A stretch of DNA of 64,000 nucleotides, taken from NCBI GenBank assembly GCA_023398375.1, contig JAEWSH010000084.1:1-64000 (forward strand). Reading direction: 5' to 3'. This stretch comes from Bacillota bacterium. Lineage in GTDB: Bacteria > Bacillota > Clostridia > Lachnospirales > Lachnospiraceae. Shown here piece after piece: positions 1 through 8,758 of the stretch; position 1 is the stretch's first letter; each line of letters starts with the position of its first letter. The translations under genes were made by a program, and so were the position numbers. The notes under the pieces are model-generated. The model was not told where the DNA came from. It did no database searches and worked only from the letters and a program-made list of their open reading frames with translations.

Positions 1-119
1 GCGCATACTCCGGTATCATCGTTTCCAATAAACCAATTTCCATTTTCTCCAATTTCTGGTGTTGCGATTACTCCGCTGACACAACCATGTAAGTTTACTT
101 CTTTAAATCCTTTTTGCAT
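1..119 (-). CDS. collagen-like protein, N-terminal part (cut by window edge)
   Basis: Only the first 39 or so codons are inside the window; the gene runs off the left edge. The translation starts MQKGFKEVNLHGC and continues with VIATPEIGENGNWFIGN, nearly the same as the start of the complete gene at 381-1013, so the two are tandem paralogs. In that paralog the segment precedes a Gly-X-Y collagen tract, and the same is inferred here. An AAAGGA-type ribosome site lies just upstream (about 128-136). Its function is unknown. Confidence 0.75.
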   Translation of the reverse strand, partial: MQKGFKEVNLHGCVSGVIATPEIGENGNWFIGNDDTGVC

Positions 120-380
120 AAGTTTTATCCTTTCTCTTTTTTAATTTTTAATTAACACGTAAGATATTTGGCACATTATTTGAGATTAACTGAAACATTC
201 TATTCATATATGTTTAATTGACCAATAATAGAGAGATCCTTTAATCCTATTAATTACTAAAAGTTTTCTGTTTAATGCCTTTGTAAAGACATCTCCCTAT
301 AATTCTTAGACGCTTAAACTAAAGTTGTTGTTACTTTTAATTGTCTATCATTCTCCTTGTTCTTACGATTGCGTTTAAAT

Positions 381-1013
381 TTATACTTTACAAACAGCAA
401 ATACATCTATATCAACAACCATTGAATCCGTATCCGCATTATATATAGCACAATCTGCTGCTATTTTATTTGCACCTAAACATTGTGGTTCATAGAATCT
501 TCTTATAGCACCACCAGTTGGATCTTTTTTTACTGAAAAAGAATAAAATAGTGGTATATTATTCAATTCTTCATTGAACGAGACGGTGTATGATGCCCAA
601 CCCGCAGTAAGGGTTGCATTTAATGTTCCAGTTGTTATCTGATAACCGTTTAAACCAAGGTTCAATGTATCTACCGCACTGCCTAGTCGTTTTAATTCAC
701 TTTTGTCTGCATCTTCACCTTTGTCGCCCTTATCTCCTTTTTCACCTTGAATTCCTTGATCTCCCTTGTCACCTTTGTCGCCTTTTTCTCCCTGGATCCC
801 TTGGATTCCCTGCGGACCTGCTGGTCCGATTTCTCCCTGTTCTCCTTTTTCTCCTTGTGGTCCTTCCGGTCCGGCTGCTCCATCAGCACCTTTCGCGTAC
901 ACACCGGTATCCGTATTTCCGATAAACCAATTACCATTTTCTCCGATTACAGGAGTTGCGATAACTCCGCTTGCACAACCATGCAAATTAACTACTTCAA
1001 ATCCTCTTTCCAT
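381..1013 (-). CDS. collagen-like (Gly-X-Y) protein with C-terminal globular domain
   Basis: A 210-residue protein in three parts. Residues 1-42 are a conserved N-terminal segment (VNLHGCASGVIATP, NGNWFIGN) shared with the partial gene at the left edge. Residues about 45-102 are uninterrupted Gly-X-Y triplets rich in GEKGDKGDKG. The C-terminal 90 residues look like a small beta-rich head. There is no signal peptide or anchor. Proteins of this design occur as phage tail-tip or receptor-binding parts and as spore or cell-surface filaments in Firmicutes. The triplets should form a trimeric stalk with the C-terminal domain as the tip. An AAGGAAGT ribosome site supports the start. The nearby repressor and ImmA/IrrE-like gene favour a phage-derived origin, but this is inference. 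Confidence 0.75.
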   Translation of the reverse strand: MERGFEVVNLHGCASGVIATPVIGENGNWFIGNTDTGVYAKGADGAAGPEGPQGEKGEQGEIGPAGPQGIQGIQGEKGDKGDKGDQGIQGEKGDKGDKGEDADKSELKRLGSAVDTLNLGLNGYQITTGTLNATLTAGWASYTVSFNEELNNIPLFYSFSVKKDPTGGAIRRFYEPQCLGANKIAADCAIYNADTDSMVVDIDVFAVCKV

Positions 1014-1200
1014 AAATATTACTTCCTTTCGTTTTTTATTTGCACAGAAGGTGTTCAGTTTTTATTTGACATCAGGCTGAAAATATTCTATTATATGTAT
1101 AAATATTGTTGTTTGGCCAATAACAGCATATCTAGCAGCGAATCCTATATTACTGAAATCTTTCTGTGCTACACTTGTAATTATACTGATTATTTTCAGT

Positions 1201-1229
1201 TTGTCAATAGTTTTTCGCTGAAATATTTC
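1201..1229 (+). promoter_or_regulatory. probable promoter and operator region of the XRE repressor gene
   Basis: TTGTCA at 1201-1206 is followed by 17 bases and TATTTC at 1224-1229, a weak -10 match. CTGAAA/TTTCAG half-sites recur through 1075-1240 (around 1155, 1194, 1218 and 1234), as expected for a repressor that controls its own divergent promoter. The collagen-like gene starts on the other strand at 1013. The transcription start is not proven. Confidence 0.4.
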
Positions 1230-1249
1230 TGCACTTTCAGGAGGAACAG

Positions 1250-1615
1250 ATGAACCTATTAGACAGAGTAAAACTATTGTGTAAAAATCGTGGAATATCA
1301 CAGGGGAAAATGGAAAAAGAAATGGGGATTAGCAATGGTGCTTCTTCAAAATGGAAAACAAGTTCTCCAAGCATGGAGATACTTCAAAAATTATCTGATT
1401 ATTTCGATGTAAGTGTCGAATATCTTATGACAGGCAAAGAAAAAGAGAATGATGGTAAGTATTATCTCAATGATGAAACCGCTCAAATAGCGCAAGAAAT
1501 CTTTGAAAACCAGGACATGAAAACTCTTTTTGACATGTCACGAAAAATGACTCCTGAAAGGTTGAAGGCACATATTGAGTTCATGAAAAAATTATATGAC
1601 TCTGAAAGTGAATAG
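1250..1615 (+). CDS. XRE-family (cI-like) transcriptional repressor
   Basis: A 121-residue protein. Residues about 4-62 form a helix-turn-helix of the lambda-repressor type (ISQGKMEKEMGISNGASSKW as turn and recognition helix), followed by the usual YFDVSVEYLMTG end of the domain. The C-terminal helical part (about 70-121) is the length typical of small phage or element repressors and lacks a peptidase domain. A strong AGGAGG site lies 5 bases before the ATG. It is read away from the collagen-like gene and is followed by an ImmA/IrrE-like gene, the usual repressor plus anti-repressor arrangement of phages and ICEs. It probably binds the CTGAAA dyads upstream. Confidence 0.85.
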   Translation: MNLLDRVKLLCKNRGISQGKMEKEMGISNGASSKWKTSSPSMEILQKLSDYFDVSVEYLMTGKEKENDGKYYLNDETAQIAQEIFENQDMKTLFDMSRKMTPERLKAHIEFMKKLYDSESE

Positions 1616-1671
1616 TACCTTTTATTGTACAAACTATTTGCTATCATTTAAGTCACAAAGGGGATGACTGA

Positions 1672-1893
1672 ATGGACGGAATATACACACAAGTAATTGA
1701 TATGGACACTGCTATTGCAGAACAGGTGGTTAAGAATAAGGACGACACTTATACTATCTTTTTAAATGCCAGGTTATCATGGGAAAGAATATTATTAGGT
1801 TATCATCATGCAGTAAAACACATCATGAATGGAGATTTTGAGAAAGAGTCCGGAAATGTAAACAAGATTGAGCTGAATGCTCATAGCGTTTGA
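1672..1893 (+). CDS. short ImmA/IrrE-like protein, catalytic motif degenerate
   Basis: A 73-residue protein directly downstream of the XRE repressor with an AAGGGG ribosome site. Residues about 42-62 (LLGYHHAVKHIMNGDFEK) match the pattern of the ImmA/IrrE metallopeptidase helix followed by the acidic segment, but the HExxH signature reads HHAVKH, so the catalytic glutamate is missing. The full family has about 150 residues or more. This is a known type of minimal homolog in Clostridia, probably a non-catalytic partner of the adjacent repressor. The call rests on pattern and position only. Confidence 0.5.
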   Translation: MDGIYTQVIDMDTAIAEQVVKNKDDTYTIFLNARLSWERILLGYHHAVKHIMNGDFEKESGNVNKIELNAHSV

Positions 1894-1966
1894 AAAATAG
1901 TCCTACCTGTTACTATAATTTTTATGATAATATTTGCATATTATCATATTTAGGGTGGCATAAGCC

Positions 1967-2210
1967 TATCACAGAACTTGGCTTCGTCAATTTGCACACA
2001 TACATGCAGAATAAAAATTGATACAAAACATAGTTTGGTGAGCAACTGTATGAAGCCGTTGGTACTTAGAACATGTTTTTTATGTTCTTATGTACCATTA
2101 CGTGCTGAATCCAAGCGAAAGCGCGTTGCGAATGAACTATGTTGTGTATCAATTTTGTCTAAACATAAATTGTGCAAATCGACGAATTCAAAATACAAAC
2201 ACGCTTTTAA
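1967..2210 (+). ncRNA. palindromic structured repeat, copy 1 (candidate RNA element)
   Basis: About 244 bp, matched by a second copy at 47924-48169 in the same orientation. The sequence folds as nested arms: TTTGCACA with TGTGCAAA, AAAATTGA with TCAATTTT, ACATAGTT with AACTATGT, and an inner hairpin TTAGAACAT/ATGTTCTTA. A side hairpin AGC-GAAA-GC at 2114-2122 has a GNRA tetraloop on the plus strand. The second copy changes A-T to G-C within the inner stem (GAACAT/ATGTTC becomes GAGCAT/ATGCTC) and GAAA to GGGA, so pairing and the GNRA class are kept. A 1-nt indel between the copies shifts every reading frame, which argues against coding. No known RNA family was recognised; a MITE-like DNA element is the alternative. 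Confidence 0.55.
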
Positions 2211-2222
2211 ACCTTAATCTTA

Positions 2223-3725
2223 TCATCCACCTATTTTGATAACATACAAATAGGTTGCTTCTTTCACATTTACTTCTATTTCTTTTATGATCCGATATCC
2301 GTTCAACGGTGCAAGTTTTCTCACATACTCCTTATTATGCGAATACATGATGATCGTTCCGCGGCTTTCCAGATGCTCTTTTGTCTTTGCAAAAAAATGC
2401 TGATAACTATCATAAATTTCTGCTTCTGACTTATGTCCGATTGCAAATGGCATATTGGTAAATATTTCATCAAATAAATACTCATGAGTAAAATCGAAGT
2501 AGTTCTTATTAATATAATGAATGATCTGCCCGGCCGCTTCCGTATTTATTCTAGCTTTTTCAATTGCTTCCGGCATATAGTCAATTCCGTATGATGTGTT
2601 TGCTGGTATCTGTTTCTGTCTTTCTATCAGCATGGTTCCCACACCGCAGAACGGATCTAATACCCTTGCGTCTTCTACCATATATTCTCTGGCCAGTGCT
2701 GCAAGAAGTGCTGCATTTGCAGGCTTAATACTTGCCGCAACCACTTCCTTCCGATATTCGAACCTGTCATCTGGAATGGTGAATAATCTTACCAGAACAT
2801 TGCATTTCCCCTCTTTATTCTCAATCAGGCGAATCTCAAATTCATATTGTGATGTTGTATTTATGAGCGTTCTATTAGTCATTCGCTCTAGTTCAGAAGC
2901 AAGTTTTTTCGTAAAGGCACTTTTCTTATCCAACGGCATCTTGCTTTTTAATTCCACACGAAAATAAAAAGGCGTCTTTCCTTTATGTCTTATGGTAAGA
3001 AAATCTAGTAACTGTGATTCTGCGATTGTCCTGGCAGCCATTTCCGGATTCATCTCACAGGTCTTCATTCCTCGTACTAAAAATAAAATCTCCTGATACG
3101 TTCTGATTGGCAGAATCTTATCCAGACAACCTTCGGGCAAACGGATTCCTGCGCTCATCACCTTTGCCTTACTGGTATCCAGTACTGCAATCGCACGTAA
3201 TAGCTCCATCGTTACCTCCGTATGTCTTCGATTCGTCAGCAGTATGATCTCCGACGGTTCGCGATAACCAACAAACGTGTGCATTTTCACGCCTTCCATC
3301 GTAACGACCAGATTCGTCAGTGCTCTCAGTTCTTCTGCTATGTGTTTACGATTATCATCATCTGTTACAATTTTTGACAATTCTGTCATTCTAATTTTAA
3401 ATTCATTTAAATACTTCCGATAATCCATCTGCTGAATTGCCAGTAAATAAGAGCTCTTAATAAATAATTGTTTTTCACGGCAATATGCTTCATAAAGAGG
3501 CTCCAAAAACTCTTTACATGCTAAATCACCCATCAGCAATGCGGCATTTTTACGTGTTTTAGCATCTTCATGAGATAGAAGTGCAATTAGTGTATCATAT
3601 TTATTTTCAAGATGCTGCAGGAACTGTACCTTACTCATCTGTTCTTTTATCTCTTTCCGTAATTGACTCAGATTCTGACGTACTTCAATATTTTTAGTTA
3701 TATTTTCGTATATTTTTTTTACCAT
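2223..3725 (-). CDS. HEAT-like repeat plus RlmL/TrmN-type RNA methyltransferase
   Basis: A 500-residue cytoplasmic protein. The first 130 residues are helical and HEAT-like (LIALLSHEDAKTRKNAALLM). The middle resembles a THUMP-like RNA-binding region. The C-terminal Rossmann domain is an SAM-dependent methyltransferase of the UPF0020/RlmL/TrmN class: motif I DPFCGVGTM at 357-365 and a motif IV variant NMPF at 424-427 in place of the usual (N/D)PP(Y/F). Members methylate N2 of guanine in rRNA or tRNA; the target here cannot be told from sequence. It is a single gene between the structured repeat and the aldolase gene, and appears chromosomal rather than mobile. Confidence 0.75.
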   Translation of the reverse strand: MVKKIYENITKNIEVRQNLSQLRKEIKEQMSKVQFLQHLENKYDTLIALLSHEDAKTRKNAALLMGDLACKEFLEPLYEAYCREKQLFIKSSYLLAIQQMDYRKYLNEFKIRMTELSKIVTDDDNRKHIAEELRALTNLVVTMEGVKMHTFVGYREPSEIILLTNRRHTEVTMELLRAIAVLDTSKAKVMSAGIRLPEGCLDKILPIRTYQEILFLVRGMKTCEMNPEMAARTIAESQLLDFLTIRHKGKTPFYFRVELKSKMPLDKKSAFTKKLASELERMTNRTLINTTSQYEFEIRLIENKEGKCNVLVRLFTIPDDRFEYRKEVVAASIKPANAALLAALAREYMVEDARVLDPFCGVGTMLIERQKQIPANTSYGIDYMPEAIEKARINTEAAGQIIHYINKNYFDFTHEYLFDEIFTNMPFAIGHKSEAEIYDSYQHFFAKTKEHLESRGTIIMYSHNKEYVRKLAPLNGYRIIKEIEVNVKEATYLYVIKIGG

Positions 3726-3762
3726 ATGACTCCTATTTGCAGTATGATTTTCCTGCGGCTTT

Positions 3763-4788
3763 TTACAACATTTTCTTGAAATCTTTTACGAACCTGCGTA
3801 CATCTTCCTCTTTAGTTGCCCACGAAGTACAGAAACGTATGCATGTATGTTCATCATCTATGATTCTCTCCGGTGAGGTCAAATAACTTTGATTGATTTT
3901 TGCGATCAGTACATTCGGAAGAATCGGAAACACCTGATTGGTCGGAGAATCTGCCAAAAATGGAAATCCTGCTTCCCTGAAAGCCTGACGTAAGATGTCT
4001 GCCATTGCATTGCTATGCGCTCCAATGTTTCTATATAAATTATTTTGAAACAATTCTTCAAATTGTATTCCAAGCAACCAGCCTTTGGCCATTAATGCTC
4101 CATGCTGCTTCATATTATAACGCATATCCTGTTTTAAAGTGTCATTTACAATGACCAGTGCTTCTCCAAACATCGCTCCTGCTTTCGTTCCTCCGATATA
4201 GAACACATCTGTCAGCTTCGGCAGATCCTCCAATGTCAGGTATAACTCCGGAATCGCAAGTGCCATTGCAAGTCTTGCGCCATCCATAAAAAGCAGCAGT
4301 CCTTGTTCTTTGCAATACGCAAATAACGTTTCTAATTCCGATTTTGAATAAACAGTGCCAAGTTCAGTAGGATTAGATAGATAGACCATGGCTGGTTTCA
4401 CATAATGCTCATTCGCATGCTGATCCAGTTGTGGCTGGATACGTTCAGGTGTCAATTTGCCGTCTGGTGTCCTCACCGCGATTACTTTATGTCCGGTGGC
4501 TTCTATTGCACCGGTCTCATGTACATTGATATGACCTGTATCCGCTGCAATAACTGCCTCATAGGAACGCAGCGCATACGATATCATTGTCAGATTTGTA
4601 ATAGTACCTCCCGGCAGGAAATGAATATCTACCGTATTATCACCCAGACATTTCAATAGCAATTGTCTGGCATGTTCACTATGCAAATCTAATCCATACC
4701 CTGTATTTTGTTCCGATATACTTCTGTTAATCGCTTCCATAATATTCGGATGTGCCGTCTCACTATAATCATTCATAAAACTATACAT
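3763..4788 (-). CDS. ltaE: low-specificity L-threonine aldolase family PLP enzyme
   Basis: A 341-residue fold-type I PLP enzyme. The family cleaves L-threonine or L-allo-threonine to glycine and acetaldehyde. FLPGGTITNL (58-67) is the phosphate-binding start, DGAR (169-172) carries the aspartate that pairs with the pyridine nitrogen, and K202 in YIGGTKAGAMFGEA is the Schiff-base lysine. The length is typical. It lies 37 bp downstream of the GGDEF gene start region on the same strand and may be cotranscribed with the methyltransferase gene. Related beta-eliminating lyases share this fold, so the substrate is inferred. Confidence 0.85.
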   Translation of the reverse strand: MYSFMNDYSETAHPNIMEAINRSISEQNTGYGLDLHSEHARQLLLKCLGDNTVDIHFLPGGTITNLTMISYALRSYEAVIAADTGHINVHETGAIEATGHKVIAVRTPDGKLTPERIQPQLDQHANEHYVKPAMVYLSNPTELGTVYSKSELETLFAYCKEQGLLLFMDGARLAMALAIPELYLTLEDLPKLTDVFYIGGTKAGAMFGEALVIVNDTLKQDMRYNMKQHGALMAKGWLLGIQFEELFQNNLYRNIGAHSNAMADILRQAFREAGFPFLADSPTNQVFPILPNVLIAKINQSYLTSPERIIDDEHTCIRFCTSWATKEEDVRRFVKDFKKML

Positions 4789-4826
4789 TTTTGTCTTCTC
4801 CCGGAGTCTTTTATTTACTATTATAA

Positions 4827-5909
4827 TTAATAAGTTATGACTTGGTTTCTTCCCTTTTTCTTTGCTAAATACATGGCCTGATCTGCTTTGTCAAACAGCG
4901 ACTGTGATGTCATTTTAGGTCTATAAGCCGCTATACCAATGCTTACACTAATGCGGACATCCGGAATGTATGTCTGTCTCGTCAGTTCTTCGCGCATTCC
5001 ATCCATCCGGTTTATCACTTCTTCTTTATCAATATTTGTAAATATAATCGCAAATTCCTCACCCCCATAGCGGCAGACATGGCCTTCGCTTCCGCAATAA
5101 CGAACCATCATTTTTGCAAGCTCTATTAATATCACATTTCCTTTTTCATGTCCGTAAACATCATTCACTTGTTTGAAATAATCAATATCAATGACTGCAA
5201 GGTGAATTCCCGCCTCCAACTCTTCCCTATGACTAATCTTATTTTCCAGATACGCATAAAATTCCGTATGATTATAAAGACCTGTCAACGGATCTCTCCG
5301 TAGCCGCTCTTCCAAGTCATATCTGGCAAGAATACTATCTTTGAGTACTTTTTCTTTTTCCTGCATCTGCTTCATCATGATAAGACTCAAAAGATAAGAG
5401 GCTGCTAGTAGAAATCCAGCCACAACACCATTTAGTATTCTCATCCGTTTATCCAGGTCACTCGCATCGTAGCCGTTGCAAATAGTAGTATAGATAAGAA
5501 TGACTGCGCACGCCAGCACGGTTTTTGTCGTTATGGTTCTACTTCCATAAAAAGAAGACATCATGACCGGAATAATAAAAACTGCTGCCGTTATGTAGAA
5601 GAAATTGTGAACCGTTGCTATCACAAAACAGAATATTATCATGCATACAATGGGTACATAATTTTTTATAGCATAAGACACATCATCTCTCTTCAGAATG
5701 TGATATCCAAGCATGAGACTGCAAACATTAGTCAATGTTGGAAACAGCGTATATTTTAACAAATAGGTACTGACATTTGAGGATAGCATATGATATCTGT
5801 TCACATAAAAAAGTACTGCTATCTCAAGCGCAAAAATCATCAATACAATATAGAATAAATACCGTATCATTAAAAAACGCCATTTTTCATCTATTTTTCT
5901 GTGTTTCAT
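4827..5909 (-). CDS. membrane-bound diguanylate cyclase (GGDEF)
   Basis: A 360-residue protein using the ATG at 5909, which has AAAGGAA at the right distance; an upstream in-frame ATG at 5942 lacks one. About six hydrophobic segments fill residues 12-180 and should be a membrane sensor. The C-terminal GGDEF domain starts RRDPLTGLYNHTEF and has DIDYFKQVND and the active-site loop GGEEF (282-286), so cyclic di-GMP synthesis is expected. No RxxD inhibitory site is visible before the loop. It is the chromosomal neighbour just beyond the 3' part of spoVT. Confidence 0.87.
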   Translation of the reverse strand: MKHRKIDEKWRFLMIRYLFYIVLMIFALEIAVLFYVNRYHMLSSNVSTYLLKYTLFPTLTNVCSLMLGYHILKRDDVSYAIKNYVPIVCMIIFCFVIATVHNFFYITAAVFIIPVMMSSFYGSRTITTKTVLACAVILIYTTICNGYDASDLDKRMRILNGVVAGFLLAASYLLSLIMMKQMQEKEKVLKDSILARYDLEERLRRDPLTGLYNHTEFYAYLENKISHREELEAGIHLAVIDIDYFKQVNDVYGHEKGNVILIELAKMMVRYCGSEGHVCRYGGEEFAIIFTNIDKEEVINRMDGMREELTRQTYIPDVRISVSIGIAAYRPKMTSQSLFDKADQAMYLAKKKGRNQVITY

Positions 5910-6145
5910 AGTTTCCTTTCCATTTAGATTCGACTCGTTCACATCCCATAAAAGTTATCAGTTGACACAATAAATATATTCCTGTCTTCACAATGATGCA
6001 TGCCCAATATTTTAGCACAAAATATAAGAACTCACAATGCAGAAAGTGCGATAGATTGCGAGTTCTTTGTAATTCATGACAAGTGAAGCGCCTTACCGAT
6101 TCATCTTGCAGATACATTTTTTATAGATCTATTTAAAACATCTCT

Positions 6146-6600
6146 TTATTGTTCCATTTGTCTTCCAAGAAATCCGGCAGCAGCCAGGATCAATTTCTGT
6201 TCCACAGTGCCCATTTTTTCTTTCTCATCACTTCCCAGCAAAGCGACAGCTCCTATGATATCACCTTCACAGATAATTGGTGCAATCGCTTCCTGTACAT
6301 ATTCTCCTGCATGTCCTTCTGCAATCGAAATAAATGATTTCTCTCCTTTTGCTGCAAGAACCATCTCTCTGTTACTCAGTTTTTCTTCCAGTTCTTTACT
6401 GATTGATTTTCCTGATAAATCTTTAAAGCCACCTGCTACGGCAATGAACTGATCCCTGTCCGCAATTAGTGCAGTATGTCCTGTCACCTGAGCCAGGCTC
6501 TCTGCATATTGCTTTGCAAACGGCGTAATCTCTCCGATTGGTGAGTACTTTTTCAGGATGATCTCTCCCTCCCGATCGGTAAATATTTCCAGTGGGTCAC
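6146..6600 (-). pseudogene. spoVT: spoVT 3' part (GAF domain), displaced by ICE insertion
   Basis: Codons 582-732 of the recombinase ORF encode SpoVT from residue 32 onward: GDPLEIFTDREGEIILKKY, the linker and the complete GAF ligand domain ending LGRQMEQ. The matching first 34 codons lie 33.8 kb away at 40439-40540. No ribosome site or start of its own is visible, so in the integrated state this part should only be made as the tail of the recombinase. Joining the halves through the 10-bp core gives a 181-residue protein, close to the 178 residues of B. subtilis SpoVT, a forespore regulator. Confidence 0.92.
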
Positions 6601-8344
6601 CACTATTGATAACATTGACAGTAAAGACCTTGTCCCTCTGATTTCTAGCAGATTGGACTATTGTGGCTTTTTTGATATCCTTACTGCCTTGCTCAAAATT
6701 TACAACTTCATCCGATTCTATTGGAAGTTTACCAATCTTAAACAAGGAATCTATATCATTCTTTAATTTAATATCAATACGATTTTCATAGATTACTATT
6801 TTGTTTACTATAAGCTCCAGATCTCTTTTATCTAGTTTTTCTTTATTCAGAATATCATCGAAAATCTCCATTGCTGTTTTAGCAACTCTGTTGACTCTGA
6901 TAATCTCATTTCTCTTATCTGTAGTATGCTCGATCTGATACTGCAGACCATTGATCCTGTCAATTAATTCCTGTTCAATTTCCAGGTATGTTTCTTCTAT
7001 GATATCTTCATCTTTTGGATTCTTGGCTAGTTCTTTTATTTTTCGCTTTTTAGTTATCTTTAATTCTTCTTTATATTCTGCCAGGCTACGCTGCAGCATA
7101 TCAAGCGTACTGTCATTTTCCTTCACTTCAATGCTTTCGTTTTTAATAGATTTCTCTAATTCTTCCAGCATGTCCTTTGAATTAACTTTTACCCTTTTAA
7201 TATAGCGTTTCAATAGGTTGTCTAGTAAATCCACTCTCGTATGATGAGAAGTGCAGCCCTTCAGTCCCCTTTTATGATATGATCCACACACATACGCCGG
7301 CGCCATATCACTCCTACTCATTGAAAACATAGGTGATCCACATTCACCACAAAATAAAAATCCAGAATATGTTGTATCATACTTTTTAATCCCTCTATAA
7401 TTTGTATGCTTGCTAGTCCTCATTTTTAATTGTTCCTGAGCGTATGCAAATACTTTATAATCAACAATAGCAGGATGATGATTTTCAAAAACTATATGAT
7501 CTTTTGTATCCGTTTTTACATCTATGCCATTAATATTCTTTCTCTTATATTTATGTTGTCGTAATGTACCAATATAAAAGTCATTGTTTAGTATTCCTTG
7601 AATGGTTACAATACTCCATTCCTTTCGATAATCTCTCCTACATTCATCTCCACGAGCTTCTGCACGTAATTTTTCTTTCATTCTAGGCGTTGGAATGTTC
7701 TTATCCGTAAGATGATTTGCTATTTTTTTATAACCCCATCCTTCATTATATAATTGAAATACTTTTCTAATGACCTCTGCTTCTTCTGGTTCGATCTCAA
7801 TAGTCTGCTTTTTCATATTTGTAATAATATATCCATAGGGTACAATATTTACCCATTCGCCGTCTTCCTGTTTTCGCCTGATTACACTTCTCACTTTTTT
7901 TGATGCATCAGTTACAGGCATTTCATTTATCAAAAATCTGAACTGTATAGAAGTCCAGTCATCATATGTGGGATAGTCAATGGAATCGCCAATAGAAATG
8001 ATTCGAACACCGGCATCTCTTAAATCCTCTAATTCAACTAATCCTTTACTGTTTCGTCTTGAAAAACGACTAAAGTCCTTTACAATAAGTAATTTAATTT
8101 CGCCTGAAATAAGTTTTTTCCTAAGTTTCTGGTACTGCTCACGTTGCTCAAATGTATATCCGGATCTATCCCTGTCTTCATAGATAGCAAGTTCACAATT
8201 GGGAAAATTGTTTTTTTTGAAATCTTTTATAATTTTCTTCTGATTTTCAATACTTGTATTATCCCTATCTATTTCTTCATCTACCGAAATACGACAGTAT
8301 CCAGCTATTGTTTCAGATAGTATATTATCACCTTTCAAATTCAT
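6146..8344 (-). CDS. large serine recombinase fused in frame to SpoVT GAF domain
   Basis: A 732-residue chimera. Residues 12-150 are the serine recombinase catalytic domain with YCRIS (nucleophile S20) and KDFSRFSRRN. Residues about 165-300 are the recombinase domain, a zinc ribbon uses C332, C335, C353 and C364, and 390-480 are coiled-coil. From residue 582 the reading frame crosses the att core into SpoVT (DPLEIFTDREGE, then the GAF domain to 732). It should integrate and excise the ICE. In the excised circle the frame would instead end in the 24-residue tail encoded at 40364-40435, giving 609 residues. The start has AAAGGAG at good spacing, and the promoter is element-borne. Whether the fused GAF part alters activity or direction is open. 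Confidence 0.9.
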   Translation of the reverse strand: MNLKGDNILSETIAGYCRISVDEEIDRDNTSIENQKKIIKDFKKNNFPNCELAIYEDRDRSGYTFEQREQYQKLRKKLISGEIKLLIVKDFSRFSRRNSKGLVELEDLRDAGVRIISIGDSIDYPTYDDWTSIQFRFLINEMPVTDASKKVRSVIRRKQEDGEWVNIVPYGYIITNMKKQTIEIEPEEAEVIRKVFQLYNEGWGYKKIANHLTDKNIPTPRMKEKLRAEARGDECRRDYRKEWSIVTIQGILNNDFYIGTLRQHKYKRKNINGIDVKTDTKDHIVFENHHPAIVDYKVFAYAQEQLKMRTSKHTNYRGIKKYDTTYSGFLFCGECGSPMFSMSRSDMAPAYVCGSYHKRGLKGCTSHHTRVDLLDNLLKRYIKRVKVNSKDMLEELEKSIKNESIEVKENDSTLDMLQRSLAEYKEELKITKKRKIKELAKNPKDEDIIEETYLEIEQELIDRINGLQYQIEHTTDKRNEIIRVNRVAKTAMEIFDDILNKEKLDKRDLELIVNKIVIYENRIDIKLKNDIDSLFKIGKLPIESDEVVNFEQGSKDIKKATIVQSARNQRDKVFTVNVINSGDPLEIFTDREGEIILKKYSPIGEITPFAKQYAESLAQVTGHTALIADRDQFIAVAGGFKDLSGKSISKELEEKLSNREMVLAAKGEKSFISIAEGHAGEYVQEAIAPIICEGDIIGAVALLGSDEKEKMGTVEQKLILAAAGFLGRQMEQ
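6591..6600. other. attachment-site core at the left end of the ICE
   Basis: AGTGGGTCAC, identical to 40440-40449, with both flanking bases different, so the shared core is exactly 10 bp. It sits where the recombinase frame enters SpoVT codons G-D-P-L. The codon phase is the same at both ends. Confidence 0.9.
6611..6620 (+). repeat. inverted end repeat AACATTGACA, left copy
   Basis: AACATTGACA lies 10 bp inside the left core. Its reverse complement TGTCAATGTT is at 40424-40433, 6 bp inside the right core. On the circle the two would flank the core in opposite orientation, as expected of recombinase-binding half-sites in attP. Confidence 0.5.
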
Positions 8345-8413
8345 TCTCCTTTCAATGAAGTTAATAGTATTAAACGTAATCTAACAACATTGTAAGTTAA
8401 TGTACTGCTTTTT

Positions 8414-8638
8414 TCAAGCGTACAATTTTTTCCTATTATAGAGCAATAACTCTATTGTATTACTTAGCAGATCACAATTACCGGATTCATATATTGCTAT
8501 TGTATATTTCATTGGTTCATACATAGCAACAAAAGTTTGAATTTTCTCCTGTATTTCCATCTCTTTAGAAGTGCCACAATCAGCATTTGTTCTCCATATT
8601 TCAACTATTCTTTTTGTGTTATCAATGATAATTTCCAT
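8414..8638 (-). CDS. small hypothetical protein
   Basis: A 74-residue soluble protein with a good AGGAG ribosome site before the ATG. It begins MEIIIDNTKRIVEIW and has a predicted mix of beta-strand and helix (MEIQEKIQTFVAMYEPMKYT). No family was recognised. It is the first gene upstream of the recombinase on the same strand and belongs to a run of four small genes at the left end of the ICE. Position alone would fit an excision or accessory factor, but nothing in the sequence shows this. Confidence 0.6.
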   Translation of the reverse strand: MEIIIDNTKRIVEIWRTNADCGTSKEMEIQEKIQTFVAMYEPMKYTIAIYESGNCDLLSNTIELLLYNRKKLYA

Positions 8639-8758
8639 ATTTTACTCCTAAACTATTTTGAAATTATTTCCATTTTATCTACAATAGAATTTTTCTCTTA
8701 ATTTAACTTATTTATACTATCAAATTACTCTGTAGCTTCGGATCAGCTAGCAGATACT

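Noticed and set aside
614..1253. plus-strand ORFs opposite the collagen-like gene
   Set aside because: They are shadows of the repetitive Gly-X-Y codons, rich in Pro, Ser and Leu, without ribosome sites.
1978..2217. ORF of 79 aa inside the structured repeat, with a counterpart of 82 aa at 47935-48183
   Set aside because: The two translations agree only up to a 1-nt indel, after which the frames differ, and neither has a ribosome site. The conserved property is base pairing, not coding.
5887..6117. 76-aa ORF upstream of the GGDEF gene
   Set aside because: It overlaps the GGDEF start, has no ribosome site and resembles no protein; treated as chance.
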